A DNA stretch of 64,000 nt, from the NCBI RefSeq assembly GCF_001601825.1, contig NZ_LUJK01000010.1, forward strand, positions 16,342 to 80,341. The letters are read 5' to 3'. This document shows, piece after piece, positions 35,905 to 43,934 of the stretch. The notes under the pieces are model-generated. The model did not search any database and had not been told where the DNA came from. It saw nothing but the letters and a program-made list of their open reading frames with translations. Position 1 is the first letter of the stretch. Each line of letters opens with the position of its first letter. The DNA comes from Limnobacter sp. CACIAM 66H1. GTDB lineage: Bacteria; Pseudomonadota; Gammaproteobacteria; Burkholderiales; Burkholderiaceae_B. Made by a program: the position numbers and the translations under genes.

Positions 35905-37365
35905 ATGAGGAACTCGCTCTTTCCAGTGCTGGGTGTATTGGGCTTTGCCGTGGCGCTGTTCTCTGTGGCGTTTTTGGTGCCGCTGACTTATGCATTCGTA
36001 ACCGATGAACCCACTGTGCAGGCATTTGCCACAGGTTTTTTAGTCACCTTTGGTATTGGGGTCACAGCACACGTATTAACCCGCCGCTTTCGCCGGGAAC
36101 TTCAACCCAGAGACGGTTTTCTGTTGGTGTCTACGGTGTGGTCGGGTTTGCCTGCCTTTGCCACCATTCCGATGGTGCTGTTCTTTGATGATCTTAGCGT
36201 TACCGACGCCTACTTCGAGATGGTCTCTGCCATCACCACCACGGGCGCTACTGCATTAAGCGGCCTGGACAACATGCCGGACAGCATCAATATCTGGCGG
36301 CACTTGCTGTCGTGGATGGGTGGCATGGGTATCCTGGTTCTAGCGGTGGCAATCTTGCCGTTGCTGGGTGTGGGTGGATCTCAGGTGTTCAAGGCCGAGA
36401 CTCCCGGCCCGATGAAAGACAGCAAATTGACCCCACGGATTACAGAGACTGCCAAGTCGTTGTACATGGTCTATCTCATGATCTCAGTTGCTTGTGTGAT
36501 TAGTTACAAGCTTGCGGGCATGGGCTGGCTGGACGCATTCCTTTACACGGGGACTACAGTTTCCCTCTCAGGAATGGCGGCGCATGACAGCAGTTACATG
36601 TATTTTGATTCGGCTTCAATCGAGATGGTCGCTGTGGGGTTCATGATGATCGCTGCAGTGAACTTCTCCATCCACTTTTTAGCCTGGCGTGGAAAATCGT
36701 TTCGTCCGTATGCCAATTGCCCGGAAGCGAAGTGGTTTTTCCTGCTGATGTTTGGATCGGTGACGTTGATCACCATGTATTTGTTGGCGCATCAGGAATA
36801 CACCACTTTCAGCGAAGCATTTCGGTTCGCACTTTTCAATACAGTGTCAGTGGCCACTACGACAGGTTTCGCGAACACTGATTATTCCAAATGGCCACTT
36901 TTCGCGCCCCTACTCATGATCTTCATGAGTATGTTTGCGACTGCCGCGGGGTCGACTGGTGGTGGCATCAAGATGCTACGTGCGGTCATTCTGTTCAAGC
37001 ATGCGATTGGCGAGTTGTCGCGTATTCTTCATCCCCGTGCAATCAACCCGGTGCGCATTCGAGGTTCGGCAGTGAGCTCGCAGGTGATTTTCGGTGTGCT
37101 CGCATTCATGCTGATGTATGGCATGAGTGTGATCACCATCACCATGTTGTTGATATTTACAGGCCTTGATCCAATTTCTGCGCTAACCACGGGTATCTCA
37201 ATGATCAACAACCTTGGCCCAGCGTTGGGTCAATTTGGCCCTGTGGACAACTATGCCGCTCTAGGCGACTTTCAAACCTGGCTTTGTTCATTTGCCATGT
37301 TGCTCGGTCGCCTGGAAATGTTCACCATCTTGGTGCTGTTCACGCCAGCGTTCTGGCGCAAATGA
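35905..37365 (+). CDS. trkH: Trk potassium uptake channel TrkH
   Basis: Membrane K+ channel subunit of 486 aa with about ten hydrophobic segments and the four pore-loop repeats typical of TrkH/KtrB (for example TTTGATALSGL, SGMAAHDSS, SVATTTGFANTDY and NNLGPALGQFG). It partners TrkA. Its stop overlaps the start of the small CobW-like gene as ATGA. Confidence 0.95.
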   Translation: MRNSLFPVLGVLGFAVALFSVAFLVPLTYAFVTDEPTVQAFATGFLVTFGIGVTAHVLTRRFRRELQPRDGFLLVSTVWSGLPAFATIPMVLFFDDLSVTDAYFEMVSAITTTGATALSGLDNMPDSINIWRHLLSWMGGMGILVLAVAILPLLGVGGSQVFKAETPGPMKDSKLTPRITETAKSLYMVYLMISVACVISYKLAGMGWLDAFLYTGTTVSLSGMAAHDSSYMYFDSASIEMVAVGFMMIAAVNFSIHFLAWRGKSFRPYANCPEAKWFFLLMFGSVTLITMYLLAHQEYTTFSEAFRFALFNTVSVATTTGFANTDYSKWPLFAPLLMIFMSMFATAAGSTGGGIKMLRAVILFKHAIGELSRILHPRAINPVRIRGSAVSSQVIFGVLAFMLMYGMSVITITMLLIFTGLDPISALTTGISMINNLGPALGQFGPVDNYAALGDFQTWLCSFAMLLGRLEMFTILVLFTPAFWRK

Positions 37366-37769
37366 AAACGCGGCTTTTTCTGGTGCCTGGCCGCGACCCG
37401 GAAGCACGAGCCCGGCGAATTGAAGCACTGCTTTCCGAGCAGGCTGGCGTTGGCAAGATTACCTTGATGGCCAGTACCGAGATTTTTTCCTACGCCTCAG
37501 TGGAGGCTCAGGCAGAGTTGTTCCGTCTGGACTCTGAGCGCAAAGCGCGCGGTATTCACGTGCTGCGCTTAAGTCCCGGTTGCTTGTGTTGTTCCTCCAA
37601 ATTGGTGCTGACAACTCACCTAGCTCGCACCTTAAGATTGAATCAACCCAATGTATTGTTAATGGAACTGGAAAGCCAAAGCCACCCGGAACAGGTGTTA
37701 CAGTTATTAAAAGAGCCTCAATGGAATGACTGGTTTGCCGATATAACACTTGTGGAGGATGTTGCGTAA
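37362..37769 (+). CDS. Small CobW/COG0523-like protein without a P-loop
   Basis: Protein of 135 aa resembling part of the CobW (COG0523) metal-chaperone GTPase domain. It retains the metal motif GCLCC (CxCC) and the following LARTL...VLLMELESQSHPEQVL pattern. The usual Walker A (GxxGxGKT) is missing from the N-terminus, which instead reads FLVPGRDPEARARRIEALL. The ORF track starts in trkH at 37284, but ATG 37362 overlaps the trkH stop as ATGA and is the likely start. It might be a degraded relative or a non-GTPase metal binder. Confidence 0.65.
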   Translation: MKTRLFLVPGRDPEARARRIEALLSEQAGVGKITLMASTEIFSYASVEAQAELFRLDSERKARGIHVLRLSPGCLCCSSKLVLTTHLARTLRLNQPNVLLMELESQSHPEQVLQLLKEPQWNDWFADITLVEDVA

Positions 37770-37852
37770 GGGGTTAGACGCCCAAGGCGTGGCCTTGAAA
37801 TTGCTAGATAGATCACCATATTCAACCTGAAAGTATTATTTGGAGGTTTGCG

Positions 37853-38101
37853 ATGTTAATGATGATTGATAGCCCCTTTTACTGCGTGGTGGATTTGGTC
37901 ATGAGCGAGGGGCAACCCAGCCTTGGCATTGAAATCGTGGACAAGAACAATCAGCGCGAACTGTTTTTGCAGGGCGACGCGGCTGAAAAATTCCGCGAAG
38001 AGGTGAAATACCTTGCCGCCCAAGAACCCGATATCGACGACATCGAAGCTTTTATTGAAAGCTACAAACCCTGGATGCAACACCCGGTTACGTTGCACTG
38101 A
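37853..38101 (+). CDS. DUF3567 family small protein
   Basis: Cytoplasmic-looking protein of 82 aa with the DUF3567 pattern (YCVVDLV, IEIVDKNNQRELFLQGDAAEKFR, HPVTLH). The family is largely confined to Burkholderiales, so it is a useful taxonomic marker. A strong ribosome-binding site (TTGGAGG) precedes the ATG. Function unknown. It is a separate small transcript after the trk unit and is followed by a terminator shared with the convergent MFS gene. Confidence 0.85.
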   Translation: MLMMIDSPFYCVVDLVMSEGQPSLGIEIVDKNNQRELFLQGDAAEKFREEVKYLAAQEPDIDDIEAFIESYKPWMQHPVTLH

Positions 38102-38116
38102 ACGTGTCTTGAAAAT

Positions 38117-38139
38117 GCCTCTGCTGTTCTGGCAGAGGC
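38117..38139. terminator. Bidirectional terminator hairpin between DUF3567 and the MFS gene
   Basis: GCCTCTGC (38117-38124) and GCAGAGGC (38132-38139) are perfectly complementary with a 7-nt loop. On the minus strand the stem is followed by ATTTTC, so it best terminates the MFS transcript; on the plus strand it is followed only by CACCTTCT. Confidence 0.75.
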
Positions 38140-38157
38140 CACCTTCTCAATCCCAAT

Positions 38158-39444
38158 TCAAGCGAATCTTGGTTTGGCGTGAGTTTCGCGGCTCAACATC
38201 AAACTGACAATTGACGAGCCCACCCACACAGCAAGTACCAGCATGCACACAGTCATGCCAGCTTTTGAATAAGCACCGGTGATGTTTTCCACGGCTGCAT
38301 AGTGGTCAAGAATCGCACCCAGTACAGGCTGCTGCACCAGTGGGCCGACCATGACACCCAGGTTCACAATGCCCACTGCGGTAGCACCCAAATGGTGGGG
38401 CACCGACTCCTTCACGTAACCGAAGCTCAGCACCATGGAGCCACCCCCAAAGGCCGTGATCCACAACAAAACCGACACCAGTGAAATCGGAAGTTCAGGT
38501 TGAATACCCAAAATGATGAAGCCACTGATCGACAAAACCGCGCCTATAAAATAGGGCAGTTTGCGCTGCTTGAGCTTGTCGGAAAGCGCACCAAAAAACA
38601 GGCTGCCAGCGGCAAAGGCGATCAGCATGCCGGTGATAATCAGTGAGGCCTCTTTCACGCTGAGCCCATGCCAGGTGGTGAGGTAGGGCACACCCCACAG
38701 GCCGGTGAACGTAAGAATTGCACCGCAAACACCACTGGGAATCCAGAAAATCAACCACACAGCAGGAAAGCGAAGTGTGTGGCCCAAAGCGGTAAGCAAT
38801 GGCAAGGTGACTTCATTGGCGGGGCGTTTGGCCACGTGGTTTTTGTAGCCGCGCTGCGAGGGCATGTCGCGAACATAAATCCAGATCAGCAGGCCCAGTG
38901 CCACGGCAATCATTCCACTGGCGCCCATGACCATGCGCCAGCCAAACAAATCGGAAAGTGCACGCAAGGGCACGCCTGCCAGTACGGCACCCATGGTGCC
39001 CACGGCCAGGCTGACACCGGACATGCTGGCGAAACGCGCCGGCGAAAACCACTGGGCCACCAACATCAGCATGGACACCCAGGCCACTGCAACCGAGCCA
39101 CCCACCAAGCCGCGACCCACTGCCGCCCAACCCAGGGTGGGTGCAAAGCCGAACATGAGAGCACCCATACCGCCGAGCATACAGCCCGCAGTCAGAATTT
39201 TGCGCGGACCAATTCGATCGACCAACAGCCCCACAGGTATTTGCATGGCTGCGTAAAAGTAGAAGTAAAACGCAGAGAGGTTGCCCAGTGCTGCGCGGCT
39301 GAGGTCGAACGTGGTGCTGAGTTCCTCGGTGAGTACGCCAGGTGTAACGCGCTGAAAGAAACCGAACAGGTAAAACGCGGCTGCCAGGCCCCAGATGATG
39401 AACGACATCCGCAGGGGGGGCGGGGAAAGGTGATTGGGCGACAT
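38158..39444 (-). CDS. MFS transporter
   Basis: Major-facilitator transporter of 428 aa with about twelve transmembrane segments. It has the loop 2-3 motif LLVDRIGPRKIL and the loop 8-9 motif FGALSDKLKQRKLP. The start is Met at 39444 (MSPNHLSPPPLR), not the ORF-track start at 39531. The family resembles sugar-phosphate or organic-acid MFS carriers, but the substrate is unknown. It lies downstream of a 452-bp stretch that holds a candidate structured leader on the same strand. Confidence 0.88.
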   Translation of the reverse strand: MSPNHLSPPPLRMSFIIWGLAAAFYLFGFFQRVTPGVLTEELSTTFDLSRAALGNLSAFYFYFYAAMQIPVGLLVDRIGPRKILTAGCMLGGMGALMFGFAPTLGWAAVGRGLVGGSVAVAWVSMLMLVAQWFSPARFASMSGVSLAVGTMGAVLAGVPLRALSDLFGWRMVMGASGMIAVALGLLIWIYVRDMPSQRGYKNHVAKRPANEVTLPLLTALGHTLRFPAVWLIFWIPSGVCGAILTFTGLWGVPYLTTWHGLSVKEASLIITGMLIAFAAGSLFFGALSDKLKQRKLPYFIGAVLSISGFIILGIQPELPISLVSVLLWITAFGGGSMVLSFGYVKESVPHHLGATAVGIVNLGVMVGPLVQQPVLGAILDHYAAVENITGAYSKAGMTVCMLVLAVWVGSSIVSLMLSRETHAKPRFA

Positions 39445-39603
39445 GGTGTTGTTCTTGTGGTGACTGCAGGCAGTGTCGCATGTGGGCGCGCTTGTGCCAC
39501 TTGGGTGTAACCCGAGTGGTCTCTTGCTCAACTCGGCGTGGGTTCCTTGTGTCGCACTGGACTAGTGGGCTTGGGAGCTAAACTTGAATGGTCACCGCTG
39601 CCC

Positions 39604-39733
39604 GAAAACTTGGCATTTCGGCTTGTCGTCTTGAGCCTGCACTAAGCCAAGCCCTCCAAAAGTAACGGTCGGGTCTTGGCTTTCGCGCCAGGGCGCGATC
39701 ATTAGTCTCTGCGCGCCAAGCCGGCAAGTTTTC
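39604..39733 (-). ncRNA. Candidate structured leader RNA upstream of the MFS gene
   Basis: The 452-bp stretch 39445-39896 has no gene, but it contains ordered complementarity. GAAAACTTG (39604-39612) pairs perfectly with CAAGTTTTC (39725-39733). Inside, CTTGGC occurs at 39609-39614 and 39675-39680, and GCCAAG at 39646-39651 and 39715-39720, allowing mutually exclusive pairings. A GC-rich hairpin CGCGC/GCGCG sits at 39684-39697, and CCGAAA/TTTCGG pair at 39602-39620. Alternative folds suggest a switch-like leader of the minus-strand MFS gene, or an independent RNA. No known riboswitch or housekeeping RNA was recognised, and the strand is inferred from the MFS context. Confidence 0.45.
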
Positions 39734-39896
39734 TGACTGGTCATCGTGCGACCCATTGCAAGTTCAGCTCCCCGTACTCCCGTGCAGCGCTTCGCCATCA
39801 CCACGCAACTCGCAGCTGTGTTTGGTGCCCAATCGGCGGCGGTGTTTCGATCGCCTCGCCTTCAAGAAAACTACGAGGGAGCGGAACCCAAGCCGA

Positions 39897-40565
39897 TTAA
39901 ACCAGCACCGTGCTATTCCATGCCGCCATGGCCAGCGCAGCGCGTTGCTCAACTACCTTGGCTACATTGGCTACACCGTCCAGCCCCGCAGTCAGCCATG
40001 TGCCACCCACCGCTTGCACTGCTTTGATTTCACGCCACTGCGGCAGGTTTTCCAGTGTAACGCCCCCGGTGGGTATCACACGTGCCGTGGCCAACGGTGC
40101 GGTAATTCCTGCCAAGGCTTTGGGGCCACCTGCTGCCATGGCCGGAAAAAACTTCAGCAATTCAAACCCCAGTTCAAGCCCGCGCATCATTTCCGATGCT
40201 GTGGCGGCACCGGGAACCCAGGCATATCCTTTTTTCAGGGCGTGTTCAGCCAGGGTTTCAGTGAGGCCCGGTGAAATAAACAGCGTGGCTCCAAGGTCCG
40301 CGCTTTGATCAAATTGTGCTGGCGTTAAAACCGTGCCTGCAGACAGCTGCATTTGAGGAAAACGCCTGGCGATCTCGCCCAAGGCTTCAAGCGCAACCGG
40401 GGTGCGCAATGTGATTTCAATTTGAGTGATGCCACCTGCGCAAAGTCCTTCCGCAATTTCCAGTCCTTGTGTGAGGTCGCTGATCACTACCACGGGCAAA
40501 ACGCCTTGCTGCAACCAGTGTTGTGTGCGTTCAAGGCGTGTGTCGGGTTTGTATTGGGTGTTCAT
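39897..40565 (-). CDS. eda: 2-dehydro-3-deoxy-6-phosphogluconate aldolase
   Basis: KDPG aldolase of 222 aa that cleaves KDPG to pyruvate and glyceraldehyde-3-phosphate. The Schiff-base lysine lies in LKFFPA and the catalytic Glu in ITQIEITLRTP; GLTETLAEHALKKG and PTGGVTLENL fit the TIM-barrel family. It begins with an ATGA overlap to edd, so translation is coupled. It completes the Entner-Doudoroff pathway with edd and zwf. Confidence 0.95.
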   Translation of the reverse strand: MNTQYKPDTRLERTQHWLQQGVLPVVVISDLTQGLEIAEGLCAGGITQIEITLRTPVALEALGEIARRFPQMQLSAGTVLTPAQFDQSADLGATLFISPGLTETLAEHALKKGYAWVPGAATASEMMRGLELGFELLKFFPAMAAGGPKALAGITAPLATARVIPTGGVTLENLPQWREIKAVQAVGGTWLTAGLDGVANVAKVVEQRAALAMAAWNSTVLV

Positions 40566-42373
40566 GGTTTGTCCTTGTTGAGCAGGGGAAACAGGTTACT
40601 GGCCCCCTCTTCTGCGCTGCTTACCGTGTTTCTCCACACCTGAAAATATCCGCGCCCATGGCTGACTGCCTGCGTGGGTGTGGGCATGGGCTCTCGGTTA
40701 CTCAAATCGGCCGTGGTCTGTAAAACGCCCTCATGGGCATCTACCCGCACCATATCGCCATCGCGAAGCCGCGAAATGGGCCCATCGGCTTGGGCCTCAG
40801 GGCATACATGAATGGCCGACAACACTTTGCCCGATGCGCCACTCATGCGACCATCGGTTACCAAGGCCACTGGTAAGCCTTGGTCTTGCAGAATACCCAG
40901 AATGGGTGTGAGTTTGTGCAGCTCGGGCATGCCGTTGGCACGTGGGCCTTGGTGGGCCAGTACCACCACTACGGGTTGCGTCAATTCGCCCTTGTTGAAC
41001 GCATCAATCACCTGGTGTTGATCGGTGAATACGCGGCAAGGCGCTTCGACAAACCGGTGTTCCTGTTTCACCGCCGACACTTTGCACACGCCTCGGCCCA
41101 GGTTGCCTTTCATCAGGCGAATACCGCCGTCTGGCTGAAAGGGATTGGTGTATGGACGCAGCACCTCGGTGTTGCGTGAGGCACCTGGTTTGCGGGTAGA
41201 GAAGGTTTCTGAGGCGGGCAGCACTTCGGCCACGGTGTTGGCCATGGTGGTGCCCCATATGGTGAGCGCGTCTCCATCTACAAATCCGCCGTCCATCAGC
41301 GTGGACAGCAAGCCCGCTGTGCCACCTGAGGCTTGAAATGCATTCACATCTTCCGTGCCGTTGGGGTACACCCGTGTAAGCAGCGGGGTGACACTGGAGA
41401 TGATCTCCAGGTCGGTCCAGTCGATCAAGTAGCCAGCTGCACGGGCCACGCTAATCCAATGAATGGTGTGGTTGGTTGAACCACCCGAGGCCATCAGGCC
41501 CACCAATGCATTGATCAAACAGCGGGAATCCACCAATGCACCGAGTTTTAATGCCGGGTTGCGCGTGGCACTTTCAATGGCACGTACGCTTTCACCAATC
41601 AGCGCCTGGCGCTGAGGGCTGCTGGGTGGCTCGAATGCACCACCGGGAAACTGCAAGCCCATGAAGTCGAGCATCAGCTGGTTGGAATTGGCCGTGCCAT
41701 AAAACGTGCAGGTGCCCGGGCTGTGGTATGCCTTTTCCTCGGACTGCAACAGGTCTTCGCGGCTTGCTTTGCCCTGTGCAGCCAGTTGGCGTGTTTTGGC
41801 TTTCTCGGAATTGGATAGGCCTGTTTCCATGGGGCCGGCGGGAATGAATACAAAAGGCAAGTGGCCAAAGCCCAAGGCGCCGATCAACAACCCTGGTGCA
41901 ATTTTGTCGCACACACCTAACAAAATGGCGCCGTCAAACACATCGTGCGAAAGACCCACGCAGGCTGACAGTGCAATCACATCGCGTGAAAAAAGCGACA
42001 ACTCCATGCCTTCGCGGCCTTGGGTGACACCGTCGCACATGGCCGGTGTGCCGCCCGCCACCTGTGTCGTGGCACCCAGCGCACGGGCATGCTTGGCGAT
42101 CAATTCAGGGTAAACCGCAAATGGCTGATGGGCCGACAACATGTCATTGTATGCAGTCACAATTCCAAGGTGCGGCGATTTGTGCAGTGAAATAACGCGT
42201 TTGGTACTGCTGGGGTAAATGGCTGTGGTGTGAGCAAGGTTGGCGCAGCCCACGGCCGTGCGGTCTTGAGGGCCTTGTGGCAAGCTGTTCAAGTAGGCAG
42301 TGCGTGTGACCGCTGAGCGTTTCTCAATGCGCTCCCGAAGTGCCATCAATGTGGGATGTAGTGTGGTTGCCAT
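40562..42373 (-). CDS. edd: 6-phosphogluconate dehydratase
   Basis: Iron-sulfur dehydratase of 603 aa, IlvD/Edd family, converting 6-phosphogluconate to KDPG. The Cys ligands appear in [13 protein letters not shown] and [10 protein letters not shown], and [11 protein letters not shown] is in place. It is the first gene of the edd-eda unit and is divergent from zwf across 94 bp containing a HexR-type operator. Confidence 0.95.
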   Translation of the reverse strand: MATTLHPTLMALRERIEKRSAVTRTAYLNSLPQGPQDRTAVGCANLAHTTAIYPSSTKRVISLHKSPHLGIVTAYNDMLSAHQPFAVYPELIAKHARALGATTQVAGGTPAMCDGVTQGREGMELSLFSRDVIALSACVGLSHDVFDGAILLGVCDKIAPGLLIGALGFGHLPFVFIPAGPMETGLSNSEKAKTRQLAAQGKASREDLLQSEEKAYHSPGTCTFYGTANSNQLMLDFMGLQFPGGAFEPPSSPQRQALIGESVRAIESATRNPALKLGALVDSRCLINALVGLMASGGSTNHTIHWISVARAAGYLIDWTDLEIISSVTPLLTRVYPNGTEDVNAFQASGGTAGLLSTLMDGGFVDGDALTIWGTTMANTVAEVLPASETFSTRKPGASRNTEVLRPYTNPFQPDGGIRLMKGNLGRGVCKVSAVKQEHRFVEAPCRVFTDQHQVIDAFNKGELTQPVVVVLAHQGPRANGMPELHKLTPILGILQDQGLPVALVTDGRMSGASGKVLSAIHVCPEAQADGPISRLRDGDMVRVDAHEGVLQTTADLSNREPMPTPTQAVSHGRGYFQVWRNTVSSAEEGASNLFPLLNKDKP

Positions 42374-42414
42374 TGCACAGCCCTTGGTCAGATTACTTGT
42401 AGAGGTGTGTTGTT

Positions 42415-42429
42415 TGTAACATAATTACA
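42415..42429. promoter_or_regulatory. HexR-type operator between edd and zwf
   Basis: TGTAACATAATTACA matches 14 of 15 positions of the published proteobacterial HexR consensus TGTARTWWWAYTACA (mismatch at position 6). It lies in the divergent edd/zwf promoter region, 39 bp before the zwf ATG. HexR responds to KDPG in characterised species. The hexR gene itself is not in the window. Confidence 0.75.
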
Positions 42430-42467
42430 AGAAATTAGCAATTTATGTAACTTATTTGGAAAATACC

Positions 42468-43934
42468 ATGACCGACAATTCCCCCCTGCCCGTTGGCGCG
42501 TTCACCTTTGTGTTGCACGGTGCGGGCGGAGACCTGGCCAAGCGAAAAATCATTCCCGCATTGGCACACCTTGCCAAGTCGGGCTATTTCTCGACCGAGT
42601 CCAGAATCATTTTTGCACAACGCGAGGCCTTAACGCCCGGCGAAGCCCTGGCTCAGGTGGACTCATTTCTGAAAGCAGCGGGTGATGAGGCTGCACGCGA
42701 GTCCATCCCGGCCTTGTTGCCTTACTTGCACACTTTGCAGGTGGTGCTGGGCACACCAGAGTCATGCCGGGCCATGAGTAACGCAGTGGCTGGAAGCCCC
42801 GAGCCAGTGGTGCATTATGCCGCCCTGCCTTCATCGCGGTTTATTGATTTGATCAATTGCATTCCCACCGTACGCGACCCTGAAAAGCTTCGCTTGGTGC
42901 TGGAAAAGCCCTTGGGTTTTAACGCGAAAGAATCTGCCTTGATTGAAGAAGCCGTGGCCGCCAAGCTCGATGAATCGCAGGTGTATCGCATTGATCACTA
43001 CCTGGGTAAACAGGCTGTACAAAACATGCTGGCGCTGCGATTGGGCAACCGGATTTTCGAGCCCTTGCTGACCCGCGAGCATGTGTCCCATGTGCAAATT
43101 ACCGTGGCTGAAGATTTGGGTGTGGAAGATCGCGCCGGTTTTTATGAACATGCCGGTGCGCTTCGAGACATGGTTCAAAGCCATATTTTGCAGCTGTTGG
43201 CGATTGTGGCCATGGAACCGCCAGTCAGCCTGGAGGCCAATTCATTGCGCGATGAGAAGCTCAAGGTATTGCGCTCTTTGAAGGTGCCGCAGGTGACGGG
43301 TATTCCAGAGATCGTGGTGGGCCAGTATGGAGAGGGTTTTGTGAAAGGCCAGCCTGTGCCCAAGTACCGCAGTGAAAAAGGTGTCGCCGCAAATTCAACT
43401 ACAGAAACGTATGTGGCGTTTCGAACCGAGGTGCAAACCTGGCGATGGGCAGGTGTGCCGTTTTTGGTGCGCACAGGCAAGCGCATGCCACGCCGTTTTG
43501 CAGAAATTGTGATTCAGTTTCGCGATGTGCCCAAGCCCCTGTTTGAACCGGTGGGCGGCCAATGGGTGGGCAACCAGTTGGTGATCCATTTGCAGCCCGA
43601 GGACAAACTTGAGCTGAAGTTGCTGGCAAAAACACCGGGCGAGCGTGAACGCTTGAAGCCAGTGTCGCTCGACCTGGATTTTTTCAATACCTGGCGCATT
43701 CCAGTGCGTGACGCTTACGAGCGATTAATCACCGATATTTTGCGCGGGCGACTGGGTTTGTTTCTGCGTCGTGATGAGGTACAAACCCAGTGGCAATTTG
43801 TGGATCGTATTTTGAATGACCTGAAAAGCCACGGCATGGAGCCCGTGCCCTACACCAGCGGCACCTATGGCCCTTCATCGGCCACAGCCATGGCATTGCG
43901 GGCCAATTCATTGTGGTCGGAGGATGGGTTGTGA
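42468..43934 (+). CDS. zwf: Glucose-6-phosphate 1-dehydrogenase
   Basis: NADP-linked G6PDH of 488 aa, the entry enzyme of the Entner-Doudoroff route. The Rossmann motif is HGAGGDLAKRK and the catalytic His lies in RIDHYLGKQAVQNML. The ORF track begins at TTG 42456; ATG 42468 is preferred and has GGA at spacing 7. The stop overlaps the GTG start of ppc (GTGA). There is no pgl gene behind it, unlike many bacterial zwf-pgl arrangements. Confidence 0.95.
   Translation: MTDNSPLPVGAFTFVLHGAGGDLAKRKIIPALAHLAKSGYFSTESRIIFAQREALTPGEALAQVDSFLKAAGDEAARESIPALLPYLHTLQVVLGTPESCRAMSNAVAGSPEPVVHYAALPSSRFIDLINCIPTVRDPEKLRLVLEKPLGFNAKESALIEEAVAAKLDESQVYRIDHYLGKQAVQNMLALRLGNRIFEPLLTREHVSHVQITVAEDLGVEDRAGFYEHAGALRDMVQSHILQLLAIVAMEPPVSLEANSLRDEKLKVLRSLKVPQVTGIPEIVVGQYGEGFVKGQPVPKYRSEKGVAANSTTETYVAFRTEVQTWRWAGVPFLVRTGKRMPRRFAEIVIQFRDVPKPLFEPVGGQWVGNQLVIHLQPEDKLELKLLAKTPGERERLKPVSLDLDFFNTWRIPVRDAYERLITDILRGRLGLFLRRDEVQTQWQFVDRILNDLKSHGMEPVPYTSGTYGPSSATAMALRANSLWSEDGL

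Noticed and set aside
39551-39720. Group I intron-like P7 pieces (GAGACTA and TAGTC) on the minus strand
   Set aside because: They are too far apart, and no tRNA or other split gene flanks them.
39600-39740. 6S, tmRNA, RNase P or SRP RNA
   Set aside because: None of the conserved core sequences of these RNAs could be found in either strand.
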